From: Enterobacter sp. ENT03
Lineage (GTDB): Bacteria; Pseudomonadota; Gammaproteobacteria; Enterobacterales; Enterobacteriaceae
Direction: 5' to 3'
Length of the DNA stretch: 64,000 nt
Assembly (NCBI RefSeq): GCF_019218745.1
Contig: NZ_JAHUXA010000001.1
Coordinates: forward strand, 434,001-498,000
Under the pieces are notes generated by a model, which did no database searches, was not told where the DNA came from, and saw only the letters and a program-made list of their open reading frames with translations. The position numbers and the translations under genes are program-made. Of this stretch, positions 24,609 through 32,916 are shown piece by piece. Within the stretch, counting starts at the first letter, position 1. The number at the start of each line of letters is the position of its first letter.

Positions 24609-24968
24609 ATGAGATACGTTTTAACCTTCGCTTTACTTTGGATGTTCACCTCGCCTTCCTTTGCTTTTTCGCTGGAAAACGCTGTTATCAACCTGCGTTG
24701 CCCACAGCGCTGGCAAATAGAAGTGATCCTTCATCGCTATGAACATACTCAGGAGTCATGGGGTAAGGATAATTTTGAAACCGGGGGTGGCCATTTACGC
24801 AAAGGTTCGTTGCTGATCGTGGAGTTTGCGAATCTGGATAAAATGATTTACGACCAGGCGACAAATCATTTTTTCTTCCACTATGCGGAACAGCGTCAGC
24901 TCGTTGCGTGCCAGCTGATGAGTATGACGACTACCTTCCCGATTGATACCCCTTATTATCGCGATTAA
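24609..24968 (+). CDS. Small secreted hypothetical protein
   Basis: I do not recognise this gene. The 119-residue product has a clear signal peptide (MRYVLTFALLWMFTSPSFA, cleavage near residue 19). The mature domain is short and beta-rich, with two cysteines (LRCPQRW and VACQLM) that could form one disulfide. The gap from the DinI-like gene is 238 bases with no strong motif, and no clear Shine-Dalgarno precedes the ATG. It is AT-rich relative to neighbouring genes and may be recently acquired. Function unknown. Confidence 0.6.
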   Translation: MRYVLTFALLWMFTSPSFAFSLENAVINLRCPQRWQIEVILHRYEHTQESWGKDNFETGGGHLRKGSLLIVEFANLDKMIYDQATNHFFFHYAEQRQLVACQLMSMTTTFPIDTPYYRD

Positions 24969-25039
24969 AAAAGGGTGTCATGGCAGCAAAAAGGTAACAG
25001 GTGAGTGTAAGGGGGGATCGTGGAAATTCTGAAGCCAGA

Positions 25040-25071
25040 AAAACAAAGGGGTTACCAAATGGTAACCCCTT
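25040..25071 (-). terminator. Terminator of tRNA-Ser(UGA)
   Basis: AAGGGGTTACC and GGTAACCCCTT form an 11-bp stem with an AAAT/ATTT loop. On the minus strand it is followed by TGTTTTTC, directly after the tRNA. Confidence 0.88.
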
Positions 25072-25079
25072 GTTTAATC

Positions 25080-25167
25080 TGGCGGAAGCGCAGAGATTCG
25101 AACTCTGGAACCCTTTCGGGTCGCCGGTTTTCAAGACCGGTGCCTTCAACCGCTCGGCCACACTTCC
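25080..25167 (-). tRNA. serT: tRNA-Ser(UGA)
   Basis: This is an 88-nucleotide class II tRNA with encoded CCA, virtually identical to E. coli serT. The acceptor arm is GGAAGTG, the D-arm region GGCCGAGCGGTTGAAGG, and the anticodon loop CTTGAAAAC gives anticodon TGA for UCA codons. It has a long variable arm and T arm AGAGTTCGAATCTCT. In E. coli the hya operon follows this tRNA; here an OppA-like gene does. Confidence 0.97.
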
Positions 25168-25298
25168 GGAATGAGGCGCACTATAAACATCCCGGTGCGC
25201 CATGTAAAGCACCATTTTTATCGTTTGGCTGAAAAACCGTCAAAACACATTTAATTGACTGAAATAACAACAGAATGACTATTTATTCAGCATAAAAC

Positions 25299-26927
25299 TC
25301 AGTGTTTTTTGATAAAAATATCTTTCGTCAAAAAGTAGCCGAGGCGATCTGGCGTAAAGCCCCCGACCCAGGGTTTCACCAGATGCGTCCTGACATAGTG
25401 ATAAACCGGTACGGCGGGCACATCCTGCGCCAGTATATCTTCAGCCTGCTGATAATATTTCCCTCGCTCCTCCACGTTTGCCGCCTTTGCTGCGTTTTGC
25501 ATTGCCGCATCATAAGCCGGATTGCTGTACCCGGTGGTGTTCTCACTGTCACCGGTGCGGAAGGTATTCAGGAAGGTCGCGGCATCATCGTAGTCTGCTA
25601 TCCACGCATAACGCACCGCATCAAAATTGCCGGTGTGCATGGTGTCGAGCATGGTTTTCCACTCCTGATTTTGCAGTTTTGCTTCAACGCCCAGATTCTT
25701 TTTCCACATTGAGCTGACTGCAATGGCGATGCGCTGGTGCGTTTCCATGGTGTTATAGAGCAGATTAAAGGTCAGTGGATGTGCGTCATTAAAGCCTGCC
25801 TCATTAAGCAGGCGCCTGGCTTCTGTCAGGCGTTTCTCTTCAGGCCAGGCGGCATAATCCGGATTATGCAGACTCACCCCGCCGATCTCCGGCTGGCTGA
25901 TTACCCACGCCGGGCGCTGCCCCTGTCCCATCACTTTCGTCGCGATAATATCTTTGTCCAGTCCCATGTTAAGTGCGCGACGCACCCGCGGGTCGTTAAA
26001 GGGGGCTTTAGTGGTATTAAATTGATAGTAGTAGGTCGCCAGCTGCGGTGAAATATGAACCTGATCGCCGAGGGTCTTTTTTAGCTGCGCAAACTGATTC
26101 ACCGGGATGGTATTGGTGATGTCAATCTCACCGGCTTTATAGCGGTTTACATCCGCGGTTTCAGCATTGATGGGCAGATAAGTGACGGTGTCGATCACCG
26201 TGTGTTTATCATCCCAGTAGCGCGCATTGCGCACGGCGACAATTTTTTCGTTAACAACCCATTCGCTGAGCTTATAGGCACCGCTGGCCACGAAGTGCTC
26301 TGGCCTTGACCACTTATCGCCAAAGCGACCAATCAGCACTTTATCAACCGGCACCAGCGACGGGTGCGCCAGCATTGCCAGAAACGCGGCGGTCGGCTGC
26401 GTCAGGGTGACTTCCAGGGTGGTGTCATTCAGCGCTTTAACACCTAATGACGCCGGTGGCTGCTTGCCCTGGGCGATCTCAGCAGCATTGACGATATGCA
26501 TATTGCCAGGGTAGCTGGCATAGGGGGAACCCGTTTTTGGATCGACCAGCCGTTGCCAGCTCCAGACCACATTCTGAGCGGTAATAGCCGTGCCGTCAGA
26601 CCAGGTGACGCCCGGTCGTAAATGAAAGGTCCACACCGTGCTGTCTTTATTTTCCCATTTTTCCGCCAGACGCGGTTCAATGGTGCCATCAGGCTTTACC
26701 GACACCAGGCCTTCGAATAAATCTCTGATAATATTGAATTCGACGTCGCTTTCTACTTTATGGGGATCGAGTGATGCCGGTTCGCTGCCATTATTTCTGA
26801 CCAGCGTTTGCGTCGCGGCAAGCTTTGTACCGGGTGGTACCTCTGCCGCAAAGGTTGCGGTACTGGCGCATAACAGGCAGCCAGCCAGCAGAGTCATTCT
26901 GAAAATCTGCGTATTACGTGCTTTCAT
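25299..26927 (-). CDS. OppA/MppA-family periplasmic peptide-binding protein (orphan)
   Basis: This extracytoplasmic substrate-binding protein belongs to ABC transporter family 5. The 542-residue product has a signal peptide ending at TFA/AEVP near residue 28. It has the OppA-type N-terminus (LVRNNGSEPASLDPHK, RDLFEGL) and the C-terminal VKPWVGG motif of OppA and MppA. Length matches OppA (543) and MppA (537). No permease or ATPase gene is nearby, so it probably works with the Opp or Dpp transporter encoded elsewhere, as MppA does. The start at 26927 has AAGG eight bases upstream; in-frame ATGs at 26951 and 26999 are possible but lie before the signal sequence. The exact ligand is unknown. Confidence 0.88.
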   Translation of the reverse strand: MKARNTQIFRMTLLAGCLLCASTATFAAEVPPGTKLAATQTLVRNNGSEPASLDPHKVESDVEFNIIRDLFEGLVSVKPDGTIEPRLAEKWENKDSTVWTFHLRPGVTWSDGTAITAQNVVWSWQRLVDPKTGSPYASYPGNMHIVNAAEIAQGKQPPASLGVKALNDTTLEVTLTQPTAAFLAMLAHPSLVPVDKVLIGRFGDKWSRPEHFVASGAYKLSEWVVNEKIVAVRNARYWDDKHTVIDTVTYLPINAETADVNRYKAGEIDITNTIPVNQFAQLKKTLGDQVHISPQLATYYYQFNTTKAPFNDPRVRRALNMGLDKDIIATKVMGQGQRPAWVISQPEIGGVSLHNPDYAAWPEEKRLTEARRLLNEAGFNDAHPLTFNLLYNTMETHQRIAIAVSSMWKKNLGVEAKLQNQEWKTMLDTMHTGNFDAVRYAWIADYDDAATFLNTFRTGDSENTTGYSNPAYDAAMQNAAKAANVEERGKYYQQAEDILAQDVPAVPVYHYVRTHLVKPWVGGFTPDRLGYFLTKDIFIKKH

Positions 26928-27114
26928 TTTGTTTGCCTTATCCCTGAACATGGTGACACCCTGACTATCACTCTTAGCGAGGGATATGAAATAAGGCAAT
27001 ATCTTTCAGTGACCTATAAGAGCTTGATCTGATTATTTTCTGAGAATGCGCACTCCTGCTGCAAGGTGCTTTTTATAAAGAATTTAATGCTATCGTCATG
27101 GGATTATTGTCAGC

Positions 27115-27129
27115 GTAAAGATGGGTAAA
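27115..27129 (+). promoter_or_regulatory. CpxR box upstream of yccA
   Basis: The sequence GTAAAGATGGGTAAA is an exact match to the CpxR pattern GTAAA-N5-GTAAA, 71 bases before the yccA start. In E. coli, yccA is a Cpx envelope-stress gene. Confidence 0.82.
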
Positions 27130-27200
27130 ACCGCTACCCCCTTATGGCAGGTTTTTTCTATGCTTCACAACTAATTACATCTGTCATAAGAGAGTGACGT

Positions 27201-27860
27201 ATGGATCGTATAGTAAGTTCATCGCGCGAGCGTACCTCGCTGCTCAGTACGCATAAAGTGTTGCGTAATACCTATTTCATGTTGAGCCTGACGCTGGCCT
27301 TTTCAGCGTTAACCGCCACGCTCAGTACAGTGCTCGCCCTGCCCTCGCCGGGATTCCTGCTGACTATTGTTGGTATGTACGGGCTGATGTTCCTGACTTA
27401 TAAGCTGGCTGATAAGCCGTCCGGTATCCTGGCGGCATTCGCCTTTACCGGTTTCCTGGGTTATATCCTGGGGCCAATGCTTAATGCCTACCTGTCTGCG
27501 GGTATGGGCGATTTGATCGGCCTGGCGCTCGGCGGTACTGCACTAACCTTCTTCTGCTGCTCGGCTTATGTACTAACCACCCGTAAGGATATGTCCTTCC
27601 TGGGGGGTATGCTGATGGCGGGTATTGTGGTCGTGCTGATTGGCATGGTGGCCAACATCTTCCTGCAGCTGCCGGCCCTGCATCTGGCAATCAGCGCCGT
27701 GTTTATTCTGATTTCAACGGGTGCCATCCTGTTTGAAACCAGCAATATCATTCACGGTGGTGAAACCAACTACCTGCGCGCAACCGTAAGCCTGTACGTT
27801 TCACTGTACAATATCTTCGTCAGCCTGCTCAGTATCCTGGGTTTCTCCAGCAGAAACTAA
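27201..27860 (+). CDS. yccA: YccA, BAX-inhibitor-1-like modulator of FtsH
   Basis: YccA is an inner-membrane protein with seven predicted helices of the BI-1/TMBIM family. It is both a substrate and an inhibitor of the FtsH protease, protecting jammed SecY from degradation. The 219-residue length equals that of E. coli. The cytoplasmic N-terminus ([25 protein letters not shown]), which FtsH needs for attack, is conserved. A CpxR box lies upstream and a strong terminator downstream, so it is monocistronic. Confidence 0.96.
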   Translation: MDRIVSSSRERTSLLSTHKVLRNTYFMLSLTLAFSALTATLSTVLALPSPGFLLTIVGMYGLMFLTYKLADKPSGILAAFAFTGFLGYILGPMLNAYLSAGMGDLIGLALGGTALTFFCCSAYVLTTRKDMSFLGGMLMAGIVVVLIGMVANIFLQLPALHLAISAVFILISTGAILFETSNIIHGGETNYLRATVSLYVSLYNIFVSLLSILGFSSRN

Positions 27861-27879
27861 GCCACCGCTTACCGGTCAG

Positions 27880-27906
27880 GCCCCGCTTATGCGGGGCTTT
27901 TTTATT
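27880..27906 (+). terminator. Terminator of yccA
   Basis: GCCCCGC and GCGGGGC form a 7-bp stem with a TTAT loop, followed by a run of six or more T residues. Confidence 0.92.
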
Positions 27907-27947
27907 TGCTAAACTACCCAGGTTTTTGACTGACTCTGCGATGCATT

Positions 27948-28277
27948 ATGTTGACTTATGAAGGCCGTGAAATAGAGACCGATAGCGAAGGCTATCTAAA
28001 AGACACCTATGAATGGAGCGAGGCGCTGGCTGAGCTGATTGCCGAAAAAGAAGGCATCACGCTGGCGGCTGAACACTGGGAAGTGGTGCGTTTTGTGCGC
28101 GATTTTTACCTGGAATTCAATACGTCACCGGCGATCCGCATGCTGGTGAAAGCCATGGCGAACAAATTTGGCGAAGAGAAAGGCAATAGCCGTTATCTTT
28201 ATCGCCTGTTCCCCAAAGGCCCGGCGAAACAGGCCACCAAGATCGCCGGTCTGCCTAAACCGGTAAAATGCATTTAA
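27948..28277 (+). CDS. tusE: TusE, sulfur relay protein for tRNA 2-thiouridine
   Basis: TusE is a DsrC-family protein that takes sulfur from TusBCD and passes it to MnmA for 2-thiolation of the wobble uridine in Lys, Glu and Gln tRNAs. The 109-residue protein ends KPVKCI, giving the essential penultimate Cys108. It is convergent with acyP and overlaps its stop by four bases. Confidence 0.96.
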   Translation: MLTYEGREIETDSEGYLKDTYEWSEALAELIAEKEGITLAAEHWEVVRFVRDFYLEFNTSPAIRMLVKAMANKFGEEKGNSRYLYRLFPKGPAKQATKIAGLPKPVKCI

Positions 28278-28564
28278 TAGCGAATATCAAAGCGGTTGTA
28301 CGCTTGTGTGGGTTGATGGGGTTCAGTTAACACCTTATCTACCCGCGCACTGCGAGGCCCGCCAGCTTTCAGCCAGGCCACCAGCGCCTCAATTTTTTCT
28401 GCATCGCCGCAAGCGACCACTTCCACACTTCCGTCATCCAGATTACGTGCATAGCCCGTAAGCCCAAGGCGTTGCGCTTCATGCTGCGTGCTGTAACGAA
28501 ATCCCACGCCCTGCACACTGCCATGCACCCAGCATTTCACGCCCTGAGAGGTCTGATTTTCCAT
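28274..28564 (-). CDS. acyP: Acylphosphatase
   Basis: Acylphosphatase hydrolyses the carboxyl-phosphate bond of acyl phosphates. The 96-residue protein has the ferredoxin-like acylphosphatase signature [11 protein letters not shown], with the phosphate-binding Arg23, and [13 protein letters not shown] with the catalytic Asn41. It is slightly longer at the N-terminus than E. coli YccX (92). It is convergent with tusE. Confidence 0.94.
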   Translation of the reverse strand: MENQTSQGVKCWVHGSVQGVGFRYSTQHEAQRLGLTGYARNLDDGSVEVVACGDAEKIEALVAWLKAGGPRSARVDKVLTEPHQPTQAYNRFDIRY

Positions 28565-28620
28565 TTTCTGCTCGTTTCAACATGATGGTAAACAGTCAGT
28601 TTAGCGTCCTGTCGCCGTCT

Positions 28621-29286
28621 TCACATTAACCAGTTCAGTTTCTCCAATGGTACCGGGCGGTAAAAAGCCCCTTGTACGCCCCAGATGCCGGCGTCCTGCA
28701 GGACAGTCAGGCAACGGCGATCGGTCACACCTCGCACCACGACCTTGTCACAGTAACGGCGCAGATTTTTAATTAATACCGGGAATGTCGGCTTTTCCAC
28801 TTCATCCTTAAAAAAGCGGCTATTGAGGATCACCGCGTAAAACTGCTGGCTCATCAGCCCGCTGACATTCGCGCCGCCGCCCCCCACGTCGGCCAGCCAC
28901 ATGCTGTTGCCGATACCCTGCATATCGTCACGAACGTCAGCAATATTTTCAGCCAGCGCCAGCCGGAGAAAAGGCAGTGTGGATAACAGTGCACGCAGAG
29001 TTGCGTCATAGCTAACCAGCATCGCGGACTCTGCATCGAACAAAGGCACAGAAACCAGCACATGCTGATCCCTGATCCAGGCTGTCTGCTTAGCCACCCG
29101 CTCAAGTTGTTCGTAAAGATAGCCGCGTTTCTCTTCCGTACTCCAGCCTGCAATGATCAGTTCCGGATGCAGCACCTGCTGTCCCTCTTTTTCAAGACGG
29201 GTTTGTAATTCCACGCCCAATAATTTTCCTGACAGGCTGGTGATCGGTTCGGCGATAAACTGGTAGCGATACGGTGTGATGCTCAT
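28621..29286 (-). CDS. Degenerate EAL-domain protein (YdiV-like), probably non-catalytic
   Basis: This 221-residue protein consists only of an EAL-type fold. The motifs needed for cyclic-di-GMP hydrolysis are lost: EAL/ExLxR reads GVELQTR, the NxSP region reads SVPL, the DDFG metal site reads ADVGGGG, and the lysine motif KIDRSF reads ILNSRFF. This resembles YdiV/RflP, which does not degrade cyclic-di-GMP and instead binds FlhDC to repress flagella. A protein-binding role is therefore more likely than phosphodiesterase activity. It is not at this position in E. coli K-12. It lies 56 bases upstream of acyP on the same strand. Confidence 0.75.
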   Translation of the reverse strand: MSITPYRYQFIAEPITSLSGKLLGVELQTRLEKEGQQVLHPELIIAGWSTEEKRGYLYEQLERVAKQTAWIRDQHVLVSVPLFDAESAMLVSYDATLRALLSTLPFLRLALAENIADVRDDMQGIGNSMWLADVGGGGANVSGLMSQQFYAVILNSRFFKDEVEKPTFPVLIKNLRRYCDKVVVRGVTDRRCLTVLQDAGIWGVQGAFYRPVPLEKLNWLM

Positions 29287-29466
29287 ATTTTACCCAGGAT
29301 TTTGAATGCATTAGCGACTGGGGGCATTCTATAAAGCCGGGCGGACAGGACGTGTCATTCCAGACACCAGAGATGAAAGAGCGGTTTATCCGCCGCTACA
29401 TTGCATTTCACGGCTGAACTCGGGAAAATGGCGGCCATTTTCTTCAATATGACAAATAAGCCAATT

Positions 29467-30657
29467 ATGAGTGTACGTTTAGTGTTAACCAAAGGGCGCG
29501 AGAAATCATTGCTGCGCCGTCATCCCTGGGTCTTCTCCGGCGCGGTTGCGCGCATGGAAGGCAAAGCCAACCTCGGTGAAACCATTGATATTGTTGATCA
29601 TCAGGGAAAATGGTTGGCACGTGGCGCGTACTCTCCCGCCTCGCAAATCCGTGCGCGCGTCTGGACATTCGATAAAGATGAAAGCATTGATATTGAATTC
29701 TTCATCCGCCGTCTGAATCAGGCGCAACAGTGGCGTGACTGGCTGGCGAAGCGTGATGGCCTGGACAGCTACCGTCTGATCGCCGGTGAATCGGACGGTA
29801 TGCCGGGGATCACTATCGATCGTTTTGGGAATTTCCTCGTGCTGCAACTGCTGAGTGCCGGGGCTGAATACCAGCGTCCGGCGCTGATCGCTGCGCTGCA
29901 GGCCTGCTATCCCTCCTGTTCCATTTACGATCGCAGCGATGTCGCAGTGCGTAAAAAAGAGGGGATGGAACTGACGCAGGGTCTGGTGGTCGGCGATCTG
30001 CCGCCTGCGCTGCTGCCAATTGAAGAGAACGGCATGAAGCTGCTGGTGGATATTCAGACCGGGCACAAAACCGGCTATTACCTCGATCAGCGTGACAGCC
30101 GTCTGGCAACCCGCCGCTATGTTGAGGACAAACGCGTACTCAACTGCTTCTCCTACACTGGCGGTTTTGCCGTCTCCGCGCTGATGGGCGGTTGCCGCCA
30201 GGTGGTCAGTGTTGATACCTCTCAGGAAGCACTGGATGTGGCTCGTCAGAACGTTGAGCTAAACAAACTCGATCTTAGCAAAGCAGAGTTTGTGCGCGAT
30301 GACGTCTTCAAGCTGCTGCGCAAATACCGCGATCAGGGAGAGACATTCGACGTGATCGTGATGGATCCGCCGAAGTTTGTCGAAAACAAAAGCCAGTTGA
30401 TGGGCGCATGCCGTGGTTATAAAGACATTAATATGCTGGCGATCCAGCTGCTCAACCCTGGCGGCGTCCTGCTAACCTTCTCGTGCTCGGGCCTGATGAC
30501 CACCGATTTATTTCAGAAAATCATCGCCGACGCCGCAATTGACGCAGGGCGTGATGTACAATTTATAGAGCAGTTCCGACAGGCCGCCGATCACCCGGTG
30601 ATCGCCCCTTATCCGGAAGGACTGTATCTGAAAGGGTTTGCCTGCCGCATCATGTAA
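29467..30657 (+). CDS. rlmI: RlmI, 23S rRNA m5C1962 methyltransferase
   Basis: RlmI methylates cytosine 1962 of 23S rRNA using SAM. The 396-residue protein has an N-terminal PUA domain (about 1-80), a middle linker domain and a C-terminal Rossmann methyltransferase domain. That domain contains [13 protein letters not shown] (SAM site), VMDPPKF and FSCSGLM with the catalytic Cys. The start at 29467 gives the E. coli N-terminus MSVRLVL; the frame is open upstream to 29401 without homology. Confidence 0.95.
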   Translation: MSVRLVLTKGREKSLLRRHPWVFSGAVARMEGKANLGETIDIVDHQGKWLARGAYSPASQIRARVWTFDKDESIDIEFFIRRLNQAQQWRDWLAKRDGLDSYRLIAGESDGMPGITIDRFGNFLVLQLLSAGAEYQRPALIAALQACYPSCSIYDRSDVAVRKKEGMELTQGLVVGDLPPALLPIEENGMKLLVDIQTGHKTGYYLDQRDSRLATRRYVEDKRVLNCFSYTGGFAVSALMGGCRQVVSVDTSQEALDVARQNVELNKLDLSKAEFVRDDVFKLLRKYRDQGETFDVIVMDPPKFVENKSQLMGACRGYKDINMLAIQLLNPGGVLLTFSCSGLMTTDLFQKIIADAAIDAGRDVQFIEQFRQAADHPVIAPYPEGLYLKGFACRIM

Positions 30658-30685
30658 CTTGATATTTGGATCGTTGCCCACATAT
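30658..30685 (+). promoter_or_regulatory. Sigma-32 heat-shock promoter of hspQ
   Basis: CTTGAT is followed after 13 bases by CCCACATAT, close to the RpoH pattern CTTGAA-N13-CCCCATnT. hspQ starts about 33 bases downstream and is a known heat-shock gene. Confidence 0.7.
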
Positions 30686-30717
30686 TTGGTGTCAGTAACG
30701 GTTCTCTGGAGGAGACT

Positions 30718-31035
30718 ATGATTGCCAGCAAATATGGTATCGGCCAGCAAGTGCGCCACACACTGTTAGGCTATTTAGGTGTGGTGGTGGACATTGATCC
30801 CGAATATTCACTTGATAAGCCGTCAGCGGATGAGCTGGCAGTCGATGAGGACTTGCGTGATGCGCCCTGGTATCACGTGGTGATGGAAGACGACAACGGC
30901 CAGCCGGTGCATACCTATCTGGCCGAGGCGCAGCTCACCAGTGAGATCCAGGCCGAGCATCCTGAGCAGCCCTCAATGGACGAACTGGCACAGACCATCC
31001 GCAAACAGCTTCAGGCACCCCGCCTGCGCAACTAA
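30718..31035 (+). CDS. hspQ: HspQ, heat-shock specificity factor for Lon
   Basis: HspQ is a small DNA-mimic-like heat-shock protein that stimulates Lon protease and promotes degradation of a mutant DnaA. The 105-residue length equals that of E. coli HspQ. It has the YccV fold sequence [29 protein letters not shown] strong GGAGGAG site precedes the ATG. Confidence 0.95.
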   Translation: MIASKYGIGQQVRHTLLGYLGVVVDIDPEYSLDKPSADELAVDEDLRDAPWYHVVMEDDNGQPVHTYLAEAQLTSEIQAEHPEQPSMDELAQTIRKQLQAPRLRN

Positions 31036-31038
31036 ACA

Positions 31039-31062
31039 AACCCCGCCGGTGCGGGGTTTTTT
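31039..31062. terminator. Terminator of hspQ, shared with yccU
   Basis: AACCCCGC and GCGGGGTT form an 8-bp stem with a CGGT loop, followed by a T run on the plus strand. An A-rich left flank lets it also serve the convergent yccU. Confidence 0.88.
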
Positions 31063-31064
31063 AT

Positions 31065-31478
31065 TTAGCGCGCGAGGCCCAGGCGTGGGATCTCAATCGC
31101 CGGACAGCGATCCATCACCACATTCAGCCCTGCTTCACCCGCCAGCACAGCCGCCTGCTCATTGATTACGCCAAGCTGCAACCACAAGGTTTTAGCCCCC
31201 ACCGCGATAGCATCCTGCGCCACGCCCCAGGCTGCTTCTGAATTACGAAACACATCCACCATGTCAATTTTTTCCGGGACCTCGGCCAGCGTGCCGTAAC
31301 CCTGCTGTCCGAGTAGCGTTTTACCGGCTACTTTTGGCGATACCGGGATCACGTGATAACCCTGATCGAGCAGGTACTTCATGACACGGTAGCTGGGGCG
31401 ATCGGGTTTATCGCTTGCGCCTACCAGCGCAATGGTACGGGTAGACTGCAAAATGTCAGCAATATCGGTTTCTTTCAT
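31065..31478 (-). CDS. yccU: YccU, CoA-binding domain protein
   Basis: This 137-residue Rossmann-type protein belongs to the CoA-binding (succinyl-CoA synthetase alpha-like) family. The nucleotide-binding segment is [21 protein letters not shown]. Physiological role unknown. The start at 31478 has GGAGGA upstream; longer in-frame starts add unrelated sequence. Confidence 0.93.
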   Translation of the reverse strand: MKETDIADILQSTRTIALVGASDKPDRPSYRVMKYLLDQGYHVIPVSPKVAGKTLLGQQGYGTLAEVPEKIDMVDVFRNSEAAWGVAQDAIAVGAKTLWLQLGVINEQAAVLAGEAGLNVVMDRCPAIEIPRLGLAR

Positions 31479-31649
31479 TTTATCCTCCAGGCTAGTCAAT
31501 GCAGTGTACGTCAACGCTCTACAGGTAACCATTTATCCCATACCTCTGCATGAGAGAAAAAACCTGCGCCTGTCTATATGTTAGTAAACAAAAGCGCCCT
31601 GAAAACTTTATACATTCTGGCAACTCACCCGACAGCGCAGGAGACACCC

Positions 31650-32312
31650 ATGAGAACCGGCCTGACGATGACAATGATCTTTTGCCTGCTGCCGGTTACC
31701 GTCGTCGCCACCACATTACGCCTTTCCACCGATATTGATCTGCTGGTACTGGATGGAAAAAAAGTCTCCAGTCTGTTGCTGCGCGGTGCCGACAGCATTG
31801 AGCTGGATAACGGCCCACACCAGCTGGTATTTCGCGTTGAAAAAACCATTCGTGGGGCAAACCATGAAATGCGGCTCTATATTTCCCCGCCGCTGGTGGT
31901 GAGTTTCAACACGCGCGCGGTGCAACTGGTGAACTTCTCTCTGCCTCCGCTGGATAGCTGGAAAGCAGCGGAAAAATTCAACAACGCGCCGGGGCTGGCC
32001 CTGCTGGATGGAGAAGCCGCGCCGATACCGGTGATGCTTGATGTTCTTCCGGTGCAGGATAAGGGGAAAGGCGTGAATTATGAGCGCGAGACGGCGCGTT
32101 ACAACAAGTCGGGTAAACCGGCCGCGCTCCCGTTGTTCGCGCCTGTGCAGGCCGATGACAGCACGCTGCTGTCCGGCATATCCGAGCTGGACGTCATTCC
32201 GCCGCAATCGCAAACGCTTACCGAACAGCGTCTAAAATTCTGGTTTGAGCAGGCGGATCCACTCACTCGCGATCGTTTTCTGCAATGGGCGAAACAGCAA
32301 CCGCCATCGTAA
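31650..32312 (+). CDS. yccT: YccT (CsgI), DUF2057 periplasmic protein
   Basis: This exported 220-residue protein has a signal peptide ending at VVA/TTL near residue 20. It belongs to the DUF2057 family and has the same length as E. coli YccT. In E. coli the protein has been reported to inhibit curli subunit polymerisation and was renamed CsgI. The start at 31650 has AGGAGA upstream and gives the signal peptide directly. Confidence 0.92.
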   Translation: MRTGLTMTMIFCLLPVTVVATTLRLSTDIDLLVLDGKKVSSLLLRGADSIELDNGPHQLVFRVEKTIRGANHEMRLYISPPLVVSFNTRAVQLVNFSLPPLDSWKAAEKFNNAPGLALLDGEAAPIPVMLDVLPVQDKGKGVNYERETARYNKSGKPAALPLFAPVQADDSTLLSGISELDVIPPQSQTLTEQRLKFWFEQADPLTRDRFLQWAKQQPPS

Positions 32313-32423
32313 GCGTGGGCAGCTTCACAAAGGTATTCCTGCGCGCGTTTTTTTTGTGCCTTTCTATTGCAGCATCAAATGCTTCCAGTAATCTGTAACG
32401 AAATTCACTCCCGGAAAACGATG

Positions 32424-32882
32424 ATGGAACTGACTACCCGTACTATTCCCGCGCGCAAACATATTGCGCTTGTCGCCCACGATCACTGCAAAAAAATGCT
32501 GATGAACTGGGTGGAGCGCCACCAGCCGATCCTGGCCCAGCATGAACTCTATGCCACCGGCACTACGGGTAATTTGATTTCTCGCGCCACGGGACTTGCG
32601 GTAAACGCCATGCTGAGCGGCCCGATGGGGGGAGATCAGCAGGTCGGCGCGTTGATTTCGGAAGGGAAAATTGATGTGCTGATCTTCTTCTGGGATCCGC
32701 TCAACGCGGTGCCGCACGATCCGGATGTAAAAGCGCTGTTGCGTCTGGCGACCGTCTGGAACATTCCGGTGGCGACCAATATGTCGACTGCGGATTTTAT
32801 TATCCAGTCGCCAACCTTCAGTGACAGCGTGGACATTCTGATCCCGGACTATCAGCGCTATCTGGCAGAACGCCTGAAGTGA
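32424..32882 (+). CDS. mgsA: Methylglyoxal synthase
   Basis: MgsA converts dihydroxyacetone phosphate to methylglyoxal and phosphate, opening the glycolytic bypass used when phosphate is limiting. The 152-residue protein has catalytic Asp71 in GPMGGDQQ, His98 and Asp101 in [10 protein letters not shown], and the TGTTGN phosphate loop. Two ATGs stand in tandem (32421, 32424); the second gives the E. coli N-terminus MELTTR. Confidence 0.96.
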   Translation: MELTTRTIPARKHIALVAHDHCKKMLMNWVERHQPILAQHELYATGTTGNLISRATGLAVNAMLSGPMGGDQQVGALISEGKIDVLIFFWDPLNAVPHDPDVKALLRLATVWNIPVATNMSTADFIIQSPTFSDSVDILIPDYQRYLAERLK

Positions 32883-32889
32883 CAACACC

Positions 32890-32916
32890 CAGGCGGCGCT
32901 GCCCGCCTGAGTTTTA
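32890..32916 (+). terminator. Terminator of mgsA
   Basis: CAGGCGG and CCGCCTG form a 7-bp stem followed by AGTTTTATC, between the convergent mgsA and helD stops. Confidence 0.7.

Noticed and set aside
32364-32888. Minus-strand ORF exactly covering mgsA
   Set aside because: Antisense shadow of methylglyoxal synthase, whose catalytic residues are all intact on the plus strand.
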